DNA of 64,000 nt from Deefgea piscis. GTDB lineage: Bacteria > Pseudomonadota > Gammaproteobacteria > Burkholderiales > Chitinibacteraceae. The position numbers were made by a program, and so were the translations under genes. Position 1 is the stretch's first letter, and each line of letters starts with the position of its first letter. Positions 27,148 through 35,820 of this stretch are shown in pieces. Location of the stretch: assembly GCF_019665785.1 (NCBI RefSeq), contig NZ_CP081149.1, positions 682,001-746,000 of the forward strand. Direction: 5' to 3'. Below the pieces are notes generated by a model. That model saw only the letters and a list, made by a program, of their open reading frames with translations, had not been told where the DNA came from and did not search any database.

Positions 27148-28518
27148 CTATTTAGCTTGTAATGCATGTAGAGGCAAAGAACGGGGTGCCGTTGTTTTAT
27201 AGGTAACGAGCTCGCCTTGATGAATAAGCCGTACACAAGCAAATGAAATAATCCCAATGATCGCGGTTGCAATGGCGACATACCAAGGCTGACCATCATT
27301 GGCCATTAGCAGTAGGATCGCGGTGACGGGAGTCATGCCACCGGCAATGGCTGACACTTGATACGCCACAGATAGACCGGTATAGCGAACGCGAACATCA
27401 AAAATTTGTGAAAACATCGTAGCTTGTACGGCGAAAATCAAAGTCGGTCCAAGGTTGTAGCCCAAGATCATCGCAATAAAAACGAGTGTGGTATTTTGCG
27501 TGCCAAGCAACAAGTAAAACGGAATCGCAAATAACACACAAAATGCGGAGCCAAATAGGTAAATTGATTTTTGTCCATAACGATCAGAAAGCCAGCCCGC
27601 AATAGGGCAAGTTATGATCCCAACCGCTGCAGCACAAAGTAGCGCCATCAATGGCAGTTGTCGATCCATATTGAGCGATTGCGTCATATACACAATGGCA
27701 AATGCATACACGATATTAAACATTACGGTTTCAATCAATCTTGCACCCATGGCCAATAGTAGATTGCGTTTTTGTGTCCGTAACAGTGTGATGAGTGGGA
27801 AACGATGACTGACATTAGCGCAAGGAGTGGTTGGCGCAGGCTGTGCAGCATGCACAAAATCACTGGTTTCTTTTACATTAAATCGGATATACATGCCGAC
27901 GAGTAATAACAAGGCAGAAAGCAAGAAGGGGATACGCCATCCCCATGTGATGAATTGTTCATTACTTAAAGTTGCATTGCATAGAGCAAAGACAGCGGTA
28001 GCTAACACTAAGCCCGCCGATGCGGCTGCCTGGGGTAAAGAACCGATAAAGCCGCGGCGATTTTTTGGCGCCGATTCAATAGCCATTAACGCCGCGCCGG
28101 CATATTCGCCACCTAGGCCAAATCCTTGGATTAATCTGAGCACGGTTAATAAAATAGGTGCCCAGATACCCACTTGAGCATAGGTTGGCAAACAACCAAT
28201 GAGTACGGTCGAAATACCAACAATCAAAATGGTCCACAGTAATGTGGCTTTTCTGCCTAAGCGATCACCAAAATGACCAAAGACAATTCCGCCAATTGGA
28301 CGAGCCCAAAAACCAACTGCAAATGAAGCAAAAGCACCGAGCATACCGATCATTGGATCGGCATCAGGAAAGAATAATTGTCCAAAGAGTAGGCCAGAGG
28401 CCATGCCATAAATAAAAAAGTCATACCATTCCAACAAAGCACCGGCAAAACTTCCAGAAACTACTTTGCGAATCTCTTTGTTTTGAGAGGTCGTTTTATC
28501 ATTCATTGTCATGACCAT
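27148..28518 (-). CDS. MFS transporter of the metabolite:H+ symporter type (456 aa)
   Basis: Twelve-helix major-facilitator protein. The N-terminal GALLEWYDFFIYGMASGL and FGHFGDRLGRKATLL mark the MHS subfamily (KgtP, ShiA, ProP relatives), which import organic acids with protons. It is the last gene of the sugar-catabolism operon, after the TSUP gene, so uptake of a sugar acid is a reasonable guess. Three ATGs within five codons make the exact start uncertain. No clear terminator follows. Confidence 0.87.
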   Translation of the reverse strand: MVMTMNDKTTSQNKEIRKVVSGSFAGALLEWYDFFIYGMASGLLFGQLFFPDADPMIGMLGAFASFAVGFWARPIGGIVFGHFGDRLGRKATLLWTILIVGISTVLIGCLPTYAQVGIWAPILLTVLRLIQGFGLGGEYAGAALMAIESAPKNRRGFIGSLPQAAASAGLVLATAVFALCNATLSNEQFITWGWRIPFLLSALLLLVGMYIRFNVKETSDFVHAAQPAPTTPCANVSHRFPLITLLRTQKRNLLLAMGARLIETVMFNIVYAFAIVYMTQSLNMDRQLPLMALLCAAAVGIITCPIAGWLSDRYGQKSIYLFGSAFCVLFAIPFYLLLGTQNTTLVFIAMILGYNLGPTLIFAVQATMFSQIFDVRVRYTGLSVAYQVSAIAGGMTPVTAILLLMANDGQPWYVAIATAIIGIISFACVRLIHQGELVTYKTTAPRSLPLHALQAK

Positions 28519-28556
28519 TGCTCACTTTCAATCAATAAATTGTTACTGAAGTTGAG

Positions 28557-28606
28557 AAGGCAGATGTGAGGTGTTGATTCAATCTTGGTACGCTCAAATC
28601 TGCCTT
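28557..28606. repeat. Intercistronic inverted repeat in the sugar operon
   Basis: AAGGCAGAT (28557-28565) pairs with ATCTGCCTT (28598-28606) across 32 bases, between the TSUP and MFS genes. No T-run. May tune expression of the last gene. Confidence 0.5.
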
Positions 28607-28628
28607 GATACGCTTGGATTTTTCTTAT

Positions 28629-29501
28629 TTAAGCCGTTTGCTCAGCACGGATTGCAGCGATTTGTTTGCCAAAGATCAACTGTAATAAACCCAATAAAGC
28701 AAAGACAGGACCGAGTACCGCATAAGCAGGCCAACCTGTGGCGCCTTTAATGAGCATGCCGCCTGAAGCAATTAGCAAGATAAAGACTAATTTGCGAAAT
28801 AGAGCCACCGGTAAACGTTTGTGCACCCATTGACCAACTAGCGAACCTAAAATCATCGTTGGAATCGCAAACAGTACCAGTTTTACAGTCGAAACCGTCA
28901 TGATGCCGCTGCTGGTTAGGCCAACGATGATCGATATATTGCTAGCGGTAAAAAAGGCATTAAGTGTGCCGCGAAAGGCTGCAGGACCTAAATTACGCAA
29001 CATGCCGTAAATCACCACCGGTGGTCCATTGGTTGAGAAGGCGGCGCCCAATGCACCAGCAATCGTACCCATTGGCGCGGCAATCCAACGTTTGTCATAC
29101 ACGGGCAAGCGAGGGATAAACAGGCTGTAGAACGAGTAAATCAAGAGGAACGTTCCCAAACCGATTTTCATCGTTGCATCAGGTAGATTTGAGAGTGCAT
29201 AAAGGCCAAACGGAATCCCGAGCAGGGAAAACCCAATCAGTACTGCTGCAGATTTCCAATCGGTTTCTTTTCGTGAGAGCCAAGTGGCGTATAAGGCTGT
29301 CGCCGTACCGACAATCACCGACATTGGCGCTGCCATTTTGACTGGAATCAGCATTGAAACCAGCGGCATGGTGGTGAGTCCACCACCAAAACCAGCGCAA
29401 ATGCCGACAAAAGTGTACATAAACATCAAAAGCACCACCGAAATGATGGTTGCCGGTGACAGTTGCTCCCCATCAGGGGTATTTAGAGTAAAAAAGTCCA
29501 T
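28629..29501 (-). CDS. TSUP/TauE-SafE family membrane transporter (290 aa)
   Basis: Seven to eight transmembrane helices with the glycine-rich repeat typical of TauE/SafE proteins (FVGICAGFGGGLTTMPLVS and the internal GTIAGALGAAFSTNGPPVVIYG). The family exports or imports sulfite, sulfonates and organic anions. The start at 29501 has AGGGAG upstream; an earlier start would overlap the preceding gene. Its place in a sugar-acid operon suggests organic-anion transport; the substrate is unknown. Confidence 0.88.
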   Translation of the reverse strand: MDFFTLNTPDGEQLSPATIISVVLLMFMYTFVGICAGFGGGLTTMPLVSMLIPVKMAAPMSVIVGTATALYATWLSRKETDWKSAAVLIGFSLLGIPFGLYALSNLPDATMKIGLGTFLLIYSFYSLFIPRLPVYDKRWIAAPMGTIAGALGAAFSTNGPPVVIYGMLRNLGPAAFRGTLNAFFTASNISIIVGLTSSGIMTVSTVKLVLFAIPTMILGSLVGQWVHKRLPVALFRKLVFILLIASGGMLIKGATGWPAYAVLGPVFALLGLLQLIFGKQIAAIRAEQTA

Positions 29502-29514
29502 GCTGATTAGCTCC

Positions 29515-30282
29515 CTAGTTGAGTGACAAACCAGCATCAACGACGAAGTCTTGGCCAGTACATCCACAGGACTCATCGGAACCTAAAAAGAGTGCTAGGC
29601 GTGCGCAGTGTGTGCCATCGAGGCGGAATTTTAACGCCTGTAATTCAACAAACTGATTGACCGCTGCTGGGTCCATTTTGGCCCACATGGCATCTTGTTT
29701 TGCTGTACGAATCGCACCAGGAACTAAACTATTAACGCGAATATTTCGTGCCCCTAGCTCTTGCGCCAAGGTACGAGTGAAACCATGAATGGCCGCTTTG
29801 GACAAGGAATACAACACACGGCCAGGACGACCACGCATCCAGTTAATGGAGCCCATATTGATAATCGAACCACCACCTTTTTTGGCCATGCCATCAATGA
29901 CGGATTGAATGGCAAAAATTTGGTGGCGTAAATTAACGTTGATTCGATTTTCAAAATACGCTTCAGTAATGCTTTCGATATTGTGGTGATCATCACTACC
30001 GGCGTTGTTGATCAAAATATCGATGGTGCCGAGCTTAGCTTCGATTTGTTTGAAGCTATCTTGGAACGCCGCCAGATTGCTGACGTCACAGAATAAAAAC
30101 ATACAGCCTAATTCTTGCGCTAATTGTTCACCGGCGTCGGTATTGAAATCGAGAAAAGCAACTTTAGCGCCTTGATTGACATAAGCACGAACCAGCTCTT
30201 CACCGATTCCTGATGCGCCACCAGTAATAACGGTAACTTTATCTTTCAAAGAGGCATAGACAACGTGTTCTTGATAATTCAT
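29515..30282 (-). CDS. Short-chain dehydrogenase, probable aldose 1-dehydrogenase (255 aa)
   Basis: Classical SDR: NAD(P)-binding ITGGASGIGEELVRAY, NNAG, the catalytic Ser in GSINW, the YSLSK motif (Tyr/Lys pair) and a C-terminal GQDFVVDAGLS. Close in layout to sugar dehydrogenases that oxidise L-arabinose, L-fucose or D-galactose to the lactone. Grouped with a lactonase, dehydratase and aldolase, it fits the first oxidation step. Start supported by AAGGAG. The sugar cannot be assigned from sequence. Confidence 0.85.
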   Translation of the reverse strand: MNYQEHVVYASLKDKVTVITGGASGIGEELVRAYVNQGAKVAFLDFNTDAGEQLAQELGCMFLFCDVSNLAAFQDSFKQIEAKLGTIDILINNAGSDDHHNIESITEAYFENRINVNLRHQIFAIQSVIDGMAKKGGGSIINMGSINWMRGRPGRVLYSLSKAAIHGFTRTLAQELGARNIRVNSLVPGAIRTAKQDAMWAKMDPAAVNQFVELQALKFRLDGTHCARLALFLGSDESCGCTGQDFVVDAGLSLN

Positions 30283-30314
30283 GACTTACTCCTTAAGGAA
30301 AATAAAAAATCACT

Positions 30315-31187
30315 TCAGTTCGCTTGGCTATTCGATTGCACAATTTTGTAAGTTGCACAGAAATCTTCACCGCCCAGTCCTGTGGCTAAACCTTGTTGAT
30401 AAACTTGGTTGACTAGCTCAACACCGGGAAGGCGGAGGTTTTTTTCTTGCATCATGCCCAGCATGATGTTGACGTCTTTTGCCATGTTTTGTAGCGAGAA
30501 TGCCGCGTTGTAATTCTCTTCAGTGAGGCTTTTAATTTTGCTACTGAGATAAAAATTACCGCCGCCGCCAAATGAAATAGCTTCATTAAATTGTGGTTTG
30601 GCAATGCCATAGGCTTGGGCAGATGCCAACATTTCGTTCACACTGTTTTGAATGCCGGCAACTAAAACGTTGTGCAACATTTTCATGACCAAACCTGAGC
30701 CATTGTCACCAAGGTGGATTTGATTGCAGCCCATCATGGCCAGCACGGAACGAACTTGTTCATGCGCAGCGCTGTCACCTCCGACATAAATGCCGAGTTC
30801 AGCATTGATCGCGGCAGGTACAGACTTCACAACAGGCGCATCGAGCATGCTGGCGCCAGTGGCTTGAACTTGTTTGGCTAAGCGCTGAGAGACGGCTGGA
30901 TCAATCGTTGACATATCGATGGTGATTTGCCCTTGATGCAAATGTGGCAATAATTCGAGGTAGACCGCCTCTACATGCTCAGACTTTGGCACCATGGTGA
31001 TAATGACATCGGCGTCTTGGGCGATTTGTGCGATTGAATACGCAGCTGTTGCGCCGCAAGCGACCAGTTTGGCAACGGCCTCGGTACTGATGTCATACAC
31101 CAGTACGTCGCCATTAAATTTGTCGATAATGTTTTTTGACATTGCCGAACCCATCAGACCAAGACCGATAAAACCGATTGTTTTCAT
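30315..31187 (-). CDS. 3-hydroxyisobutyrate-dehydrogenase-family oxidoreductase (290 aa)
   Basis: Beta-hydroxyacid dehydrogenase: N-terminal GFIGLGLMGSAMSKN Rossmann motif, the substrate-binding DAPVVKSVPAAINAELGIYVGG region (with a Val-Lys in place of the usual VSGG), the catalytic-lysine region VMKMLHNVL, and an all-helical C-terminal domain. GarR-type tartronate-semialdehyde reductases belong here and often accompany HpaI-type aldolases, as in this operon. Reduction of the aldehyde released by the aldolase is the likely role (inference). Confidence 0.83.
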   Translation of the reverse strand: MKTIGFIGLGLMGSAMSKNIIDKFNGDVLVYDISTEAVAKLVACGATAAYSIAQIAQDADVIITMVPKSEHVEAVYLELLPHLHQGQITIDMSTIDPAVSQRLAKQVQATGASMLDAPVVKSVPAAINAELGIYVGGDSAAHEQVRSVLAMMGCNQIHLGDNGSGLVMKMLHNVLVAGIQNSVNEMLASAQAYGIAKPQFNEAISFGGGGNFYLSSKIKSLTEENYNAAFSLQNMAKDVNIMLGMMQEKNLRLPGVELVNQVYQQGLATGLGGEDFCATYKIVQSNSQAN

Positions 31188-31189
31188 GA

Positions 31190-32065
31190 TTAATTCTCTT
31201 TAAAAGTAGGTTTAACTAAGCCTGCAACGTCAGTTCGCAGGTAAAACAAAGCGCCAGAAAGCGGACGTTCTGCTCGTTCTTCTTCACTCATGTTTTCGCG
31301 AGTGGTGGTGATAAACAGCGTTTTCATATCCTCCCCGCCAAAACACGGCATCGTTGGGCAGCGAACAGGGAGTGGGTATTCTTCTAGGACGTCTCCAGTC
31401 GGCGACAGGCGTGCAATGCGGTGCCCATCAAATAGCGCTGTCCAGTAGCAGCCTTCACTATCCATCGCTGCGCCATCGGGACGCCCTTGGCCGGTGGGGA
31501 ATATTTTTAGCGTTTCTCTGAGACCCAATTGGCCACTTTGAGGCGTTCTAGGGGTGCGATATAAACGGTGGTTGGGGGTATCGGTGGTATACATCCATTG
31601 CCCATCGGGGCTAAATGCCAAACCGTTAGCACCCAAGATGTCGCATTGCATGACTTGTGTTTTTAAATCCGCATCCACTTGACACAGGAAGGCGCCGTTG
31701 TAGTCGCGCGGCGACCAATACGTTCCGGCATAAAAACGACCTTCTGGATCAACACCGCCATCATTGAATCGTGCTAGCGCTGGGTTGTTTGGGTTATCAC
31801 AAACCTTTTTCTCGATCAGACCATCAGCATTGGCCAGATAAATACCGCTGCGCATGGCTAAAATAAAGCCGCCTTGTTCACGTAAAGCAAAACAGCCGAC
31901 TTCTTCTGGCATGGCTAAAACACGATGTGTTTTCGATTCAATCTGCAAACAATGCAGTTCTTTTTGCAAAATATCGGTCCAGTAGAGACTCGCCGTTTTG
32001 CTGCACCAGACGGGGCTCTCAGGAAGCTCACCGATATAGTCAAATAACACTTCAACTTTATTCAT
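31190..32065 (-). CDS. SMP-30/gluconolactonase-family lactonase (291 aa)
   Basis: Six-bladed beta-propeller with the metal ligands of the family: LPESPVW near the N-terminus (Glu), ARFNDGGVDPEGRFYAGT (Asn/Asp) and LAFSPDGQWMYTTDTPNHRL (Asp). Hydrolyses the sugar lactone made by the dehydrogenase to the aldonate. ATG 32065 is preferred, with AAGGAT eight bases upstream; it overlaps the end of the epimerase gene by eight bases, showing tight operon packing. Confidence 0.9.
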   Translation of the reverse strand: MNKVEVLFDYIGELPESPVWCSKTASLYWTDILQKELHCLQIESKTHRVLAMPEEVGCFALREQGGFILAMRSGIYLANADGLIEKKVCDNPNNPALARFNDGGVDPEGRFYAGTYWSPRDYNGAFLCQVDADLKTQVMQCDILGANGLAFSPDGQWMYTTDTPNHRLYRTPRTPQSGQLGLRETLKIFPTGQGRPDGAAMDSEGCYWTALFDGHRIARLSPTGDVLEEYPLPVRCPTMPCFGGEDMKTLFITTTRENMSEEERAERPLSGALFYLRTDVAGLVKPTFKEN

Positions 32066-32942
32066 CACCAATAATCCTTATGGTCATTGAAATCGAGTGC
32101 GTTTCACCGCTCGCCAAGTCATACATCGCTGCGCCATGATCTTGATTGATGGCATTGTTGCTATGGCTGACGGGTTCAAAAGCGAGGAAGTTTTTCTCTC
32201 TTGAAGGCACAAAAACGATGGCATTACCGGCATCAGGTGATGTGATTTCGACGTGTAGTTTTTGTGCTGGCCAGTTAATTTGCGCTGAGCCATCCCAGCC
32301 GAGAAAACAGTTGTCGATTGAATTGGGCTCAACCGGACGTGCTTGTCTGAAATCCCACTGGGGCGGAATCGCTGTGCGTGCCGCGGGCAACATATTGCTG
32401 TCGTTGATTAAGACGCTCTGCGCACAAAATTGCAGTTGGGCTTGATCGGCGTTGGCAAAGTACGGGTGAAATCCGAGCCCAACAGGCACAGCATGTGCGG
32501 CATCATTGAGATAACTCAATTGAATGTGCAGGCTGTTTTCTGTCAGTGAAAACACTTGTTTTGCACGATATGGCCAAGGCCAATGGGCGGTTTGATCACC
32601 TGGCGCGTCGTGGTTTAGCTGCAAAACGATTTGCTGCGTTGACGTTTCAGCAACGTGCCAAACCGATTGCCAGCCATTGCCATGAATTGAGTGCGGATGA
32701 TCACCAAAGTTTTTTGCCAGCGTGTAGTGCTGATCAGCAAATGTAAATTGCCCGTTCTCAATCCGATTTGAATAGGGTATGAGAGGGAAAGATCCGCATT
32801 GATTGGCTTGCGAGGCAATACCTAGCGGCATTGACCGCAAGATATCAACGCCTTTGTATTTCAAAGCGGCAATTGCGCCACCCAATTGGGGGACTAATAT
32901 CAACTGCAAATCACCGCATTGTTTACTTATTAGCGTCAGCAT
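32058..32942 (-). CDS. Aldose 1-epimerase (294 aa)
   Basis: Galactose-mutarotase fold. NRIENGQFTF and the DDHPHSIHGNGW-like HGNGW segment carry a catalytic His; VGLGFHPYFA carries the second His, and the C-terminal half ends in FVPSREKNFLAFEPVSH. Equilibrates the anomers of a free sugar for the 1-dehydrogenase. ATG shares its A with the TGA of the upstream aldolase gene. The presence of a mutarotase shows that the operon starts from a free aldose rather than only from a sugar acid. Confidence 0.88.
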   Translation of the reverse strand: MLTLISKQCGDLQLILVPQLGGAIAALKYKGVDILRSMPLGIASQANQCGSFPLIPYSNRIENGQFTFADQHYTLAKNFGDHPHSIHGNGWQSVWHVAETSTQQIVLQLNHDAPGDQTAHWPWPYRAKQVFSLTENSLHIQLSYLNDAAHAVPVGLGFHPYFANADQAQLQFCAQSVLINDSNMLPAARTAIPPQWDFRQARPVEPNSIDNCFLGWDGSAQINWPAQKLHVEITSPDAGNAIVFVPSREKNFLAFEPVSHSNNAINQDHGAAMYDLASGETHSISMTIRIIGDE

Positions 32943-33730
32943 CAGTACACCTCACCGCCGCTGACTGTGATGCTTTCGCCACGAATTGCTGCGAGCTGCT
33001 CTTTGGCTCTAGCCATCAACATGCTCATATCAGAACCGAGCGCGACAAAACTAAATCCCCACTGCTGATATTTATTCACCAAATCAGGATTGCCACCCAC
33101 AATTCCGCAAGGTATGCCTAGCGCTTGGCATTGCGCTAAACCTTGTTTGATTTTGGCTTGTACGTCTGGGTGTGATGGATTGCCAATGTGGCCCATCGCC
33201 GCAGATAAATCGCCTGGGCCGATAAATAATCCAGAAACACCTTCGATGGCGGCAATCGCTTCGATTTGATCAATGGCTTCCGGCGTTTCTAGCTGCAAAA
33301 TTAAACACAAGTCTTCTCGTGCGGCTCGAACAAAATCAGTTTGATGTCCGTATTGACTTGCACGATGAACCGCAGCAAAACCACGCTTACCCAGAGGAGG
33401 GTAGTAGGCGGCTTCAACGGCTTTTTGCGCTTGCTCTGCGTTTTCAATAAATGGCACCATGACACTCATTGCGCCACCGTCGAGCGCACGCTTAATCAGT
33501 ACGGTGTCATTCCAAGCAAGGCGATACAAGGGTGTAACCTGCCCCACAGAGCGAATCGCTCGATCAATCCGAATCGCATCTAGCGTGTCGACTGCAACAT
33601 GCTCTTGGTCGAGCACTAAAAAATCAAAACCAACGCCAGCCATGGCTTCGGCAACGGTTTCGCTGCCCGTCATCATCCATGTACCCAATTGCGTTTTTCC
33701 GCTTTGAATGGCGGTTTTAAAGTGATTCAT
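32942..33730 (-). CDS. HpcH/HpaI-family aldolase (262 aa)
   Basis: Class II metal-dependent aldolase barrel. GTWMMTGSETVAEAMAG, DFLVLDQEH (general base region), LQLETPEAI with the metal-binding Glu, and GLFIGPGDLSAAMG with the metal-binding Asp are intact. Such enzymes (GarL, YfaU, KDG/KDP aldolases) split 2-keto-3-deoxy sugar acids into pyruvate and an aldehyde. The start at 33730 has AAGGA; the gene lies ten bases after the dehydratase. Consistent with the fourth step of the pathway. Confidence 0.9.
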   Translation of the reverse strand: MNHFKTAIQSGKTQLGTWMMTGSETVAEAMAGVGFDFLVLDQEHVAVDTLDAIRIDRAIRSVGQVTPLYRLAWNDTVLIKRALDGGAMSVMVPFIENAEQAQKAVEAAYYPPLGKRGFAAVHRASQYGHQTDFVRAAREDLCLILQLETPEAIDQIEAIAAIEGVSGLFIGPGDLSAAMGHIGNPSHPDVQAKIKQGLAQCQALGIPCGIVGGNPDLVNKYQQWGFSFVALGSDMSMLMARAKEQLAAIRGESITVSGGEVY

Positions 33731-33740
33731 TGTGATGTCC

Positions 33741-35492
33741 TTAACAGATTGCTGGTTCAGGCACGTCGCTGCCTGCTTGGAGAAAATCAAAATCGCAGCC
33801 TTCATCCGCTTGAGTTACGTGCTGTTGATACAAGGCGGAAAATGAACGCTGATAAACGCGATGGCTAGGTTGCAGTGCGGCTCGGCGTGTAGCGAGCTCC
33901 TCGTCAGACACCAACATATTGAGTGTGCCTGCGGCGATATCGAGCTCGATCATGTCGCCGGTTTTGACTAGCGCTAGCGGGCCGCCGACTGCCGCTTCTG
34001 GAGCAACATGCAAGACACAGGCGCCGTAATGGGTTCCTGACATTCGGGCGTCAGAAATTCGGACCATGTCGGTCACACCTTCTTTGAGCAGCTTTTTCGG
34101 GATCGGCAAATTGCCCCATTCCGGCATGCCCGGTGCGCCTACAGGGCCGGCATTGCGCAGAACAATGACTGAATCTTTATGAATATCGAGCGCAGGATCA
34201 TCGATCTGTTCTGATAGCGCTTGGGCCGAATCAAACACCACCGCAGGACCACAATGTCGATGTAGTTCAGGTTTGGCTGCAGACGACTTCATGACAGCGC
34301 CATTCGGGCATAAATTGCCGCGCAGAACGGCTAAAGCGCAACCTTGCTCAAGTGCAATAACTGGGTTATCCATGCCACGAATCACATTGTCATCGTAGCA
34401 ATCGGCATGTTTAATCCAGTCAGCAACCGGTTGATTGGTGACACCAACACTGTGTGTGTGAAGGAAAGGCTCAACTTTTTTGAGTAGCGCCATCAAGCCG
34501 CCGGCAAAGAAAAACTCGTCCATCAGTTGATCGCCAGATGGGAATAAATTGGCGAGGACTGGCACTTGGTGGGCGATTTGGGCCATGTCATCCAGCGTAA
34601 TTTTGATGTTGGCGCGATTGGCCATTGCGATTAAATGGATGGCGGCATTGGTTGATCCGCCGAGCGCCATATACGCCACAATGCCATTGAGGAAGTTTTC
34701 GCGTTGTAGCCATTTTGACGGTTTGTGGTCATACCAAACCATGTCGACAATGGTTTTACCGCATTGCGCAGCCATTTGCGTATGGCGCGAATCTGCTGCA
34801 GGGATCGAGCTGGCACCCGGTAAAGTAAAGCCAATGGCGTCGGCGATTGAAGTCATGGTCGACGCCGTTCCCATCGTATTGCAAGTACCAATTGAGCGCG
34901 TCATTGCGCCTTCTAGTTCAACCCAATCATGCTGTTTAATGGTGCCAACACGGACTAAATCCCAATATTTCTTAGTATGAGTGCCCGCACCGGTGACTTG
35001 ACCGCGCCATTTGCCTGTTGACATTGGGCCCGCAGGACAAAAAATCATTGGGATGTCCATGCTCAATGCGCCCATCAATAGCGCAGGAGTCGACTTGTCA
35101 CACCCGCCTAAAAGCACCGCGCCATCGATGGGGTGTTGGCGAAGTAATTCTTCCGCTTCCATCGCTAAAAAATTGCGGTAAAGCATGGTCGTTGGTTTCA
35201 CCATCACCTCACCAACAGATAGCGCTGGTAGCTCAACTGGATAACCACCAGCAGCCCATACCGCCCGCTTTACAGCTTCTGCTCGATCACGTAAATGAAT
35301 ATGGCAGGCACTCATTTCGCTCCAAGTATTGATGATGCCAATAACGGGTTTACCCATGAATTCTTCACGGTTTAAGCCCATTTGCTGAGTGCGTTGGCGA
35401 TGGGCAAATGCCCGAATGGTGTCGGGGGCATACCAGCGCTGACTTCGTAGCGCTGTTACATCAAGCCGCTGTAGGTTTTCTTTGTTAAACAT
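33741..35492 (-). CDS. IlvD/Edd-family sugar-acid dehydratase (583 aa)
   Basis: Fe-S dehydratase that converts an aldonate into the 2-keto-3-deoxy acid. The three cysteines that bind the cluster in pentonate dehydratases are visible: SACHIH, GGCDKSTPA and GTCNTMGTASTM. Length (about 580) and the YAPDTIRAFAHRQRTQQMG start fit the L-arabinonate/D-xylonate/L-fuconate subgroup rather than IlvD. First gene of the operon, read away from the LacI-type regulator; two palindromic operators lie in its promoter region. The exact sugar acid is not determined. Confidence 0.9.
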   Translation of the reverse strand: MFNKENLQRLDVTALRSQRWYAPDTIRAFAHRQRTQQMGLNREEFMGKPVIGIINTWSEMSACHIHLRDRAEAVKRAVWAAGGYPVELPALSVGEVMVKPTTMLYRNFLAMEAEELLRQHPIDGAVLLGGCDKSTPALLMGALSMDIPMIFCPAGPMSTGKWRGQVTGAGTHTKKYWDLVRVGTIKQHDWVELEGAMTRSIGTCNTMGTASTMTSIADAIGFTLPGASSIPAADSRHTQMAAQCGKTIVDMVWYDHKPSKWLQRENFLNGIVAYMALGGSTNAAIHLIAMANRANIKITLDDMAQIAHQVPVLANLFPSGDQLMDEFFFAGGLMALLKKVEPFLHTHSVGVTNQPVADWIKHADCYDDNVIRGMDNPVIALEQGCALAVLRGNLCPNGAVMKSSAAKPELHRHCGPAVVFDSAQALSEQIDDPALDIHKDSVIVLRNAGPVGAPGMPEWGNLPIPKKLLKEGVTDMVRISDARMSGTHYGACVLHVAPEAAVGGPLALVKTGDMIELDIAAGTLNMLVSDEELATRRAALQPSHRVYQRSFSALYQQHVTQADEGCDFDFLQAGSDVPEPAIC

Positions 35493-35540
35493 GGATTCCA
35501 ACCTGTGGTTTCAAATGTGTAGTTGATGGCAATCACTCTA

Positions 35541-35560
35541 CAATCGTAGCGCTACGATTG
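35541..35560. promoter_or_regulatory. LacI-type operator 1 (perfect 20-bp palindrome)
   Basis: CAATCGTAGCGCTACGATTG is a perfect palindrome with the central CG typical of LacI/GalR-family operators. It lies 49 bases upstream of the dehydratase start, in the divergent promoter region. Confidence 0.8.
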
Positions 35561-35641
35561 AAACAGTATTTTTCACACTACATTTTTGTGCACAGTGGAT
35601 TTTAGTGGTGTATATGAAGGGATTTTATTGCGATGACGAGT

Positions 35642-35657
35642 ATTGCAGCGCTGCAAT
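35642..35657. promoter_or_regulatory. LacI-type operator 2 (perfect 16-bp palindrome)
   Basis: ATTGCAGCGCTGCAAT shares the AGCGCT core with operator 1; the centres are 99 bases apart, which would allow DNA looping by a tetrameric or paired repressor. Confidence 0.75.
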
Positions 35658-35757
35658 TTTTTGCTAAAATGAATCAATGTTACATTTAGGTAAATGATTT
35701 TTAATTTTTTGCTGACGTATGTTTTGTGGGTGTTTGATTTTTTGAGTCATTTTATTG

Positions 35758-35784
35758 AAAGGAGGTGAATTCCTAAGAATGTGA
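35758..35784 (+). promoter_or_regulatory. Strong Shine-Dalgarno followed by a start-stop codon pair
   Basis: AAAGGAGGTGA, almost a perfect anti-16S match, is followed ten bases later by ATG TGA (35779-35784) instead of a gene. A second tiny frame, ATG ACT CAC TAG, begins at 35797. Both are in frame with and upstream of the lacI-type gene. Possibly a ribosome-loading or leader-control element; the first spacing is slightly long. Confidence 0.4.
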
Positions 35785-35820
35785 TTTGTATCTTTAATGA
35801 CTCACTAGGAAATGTTGCTT

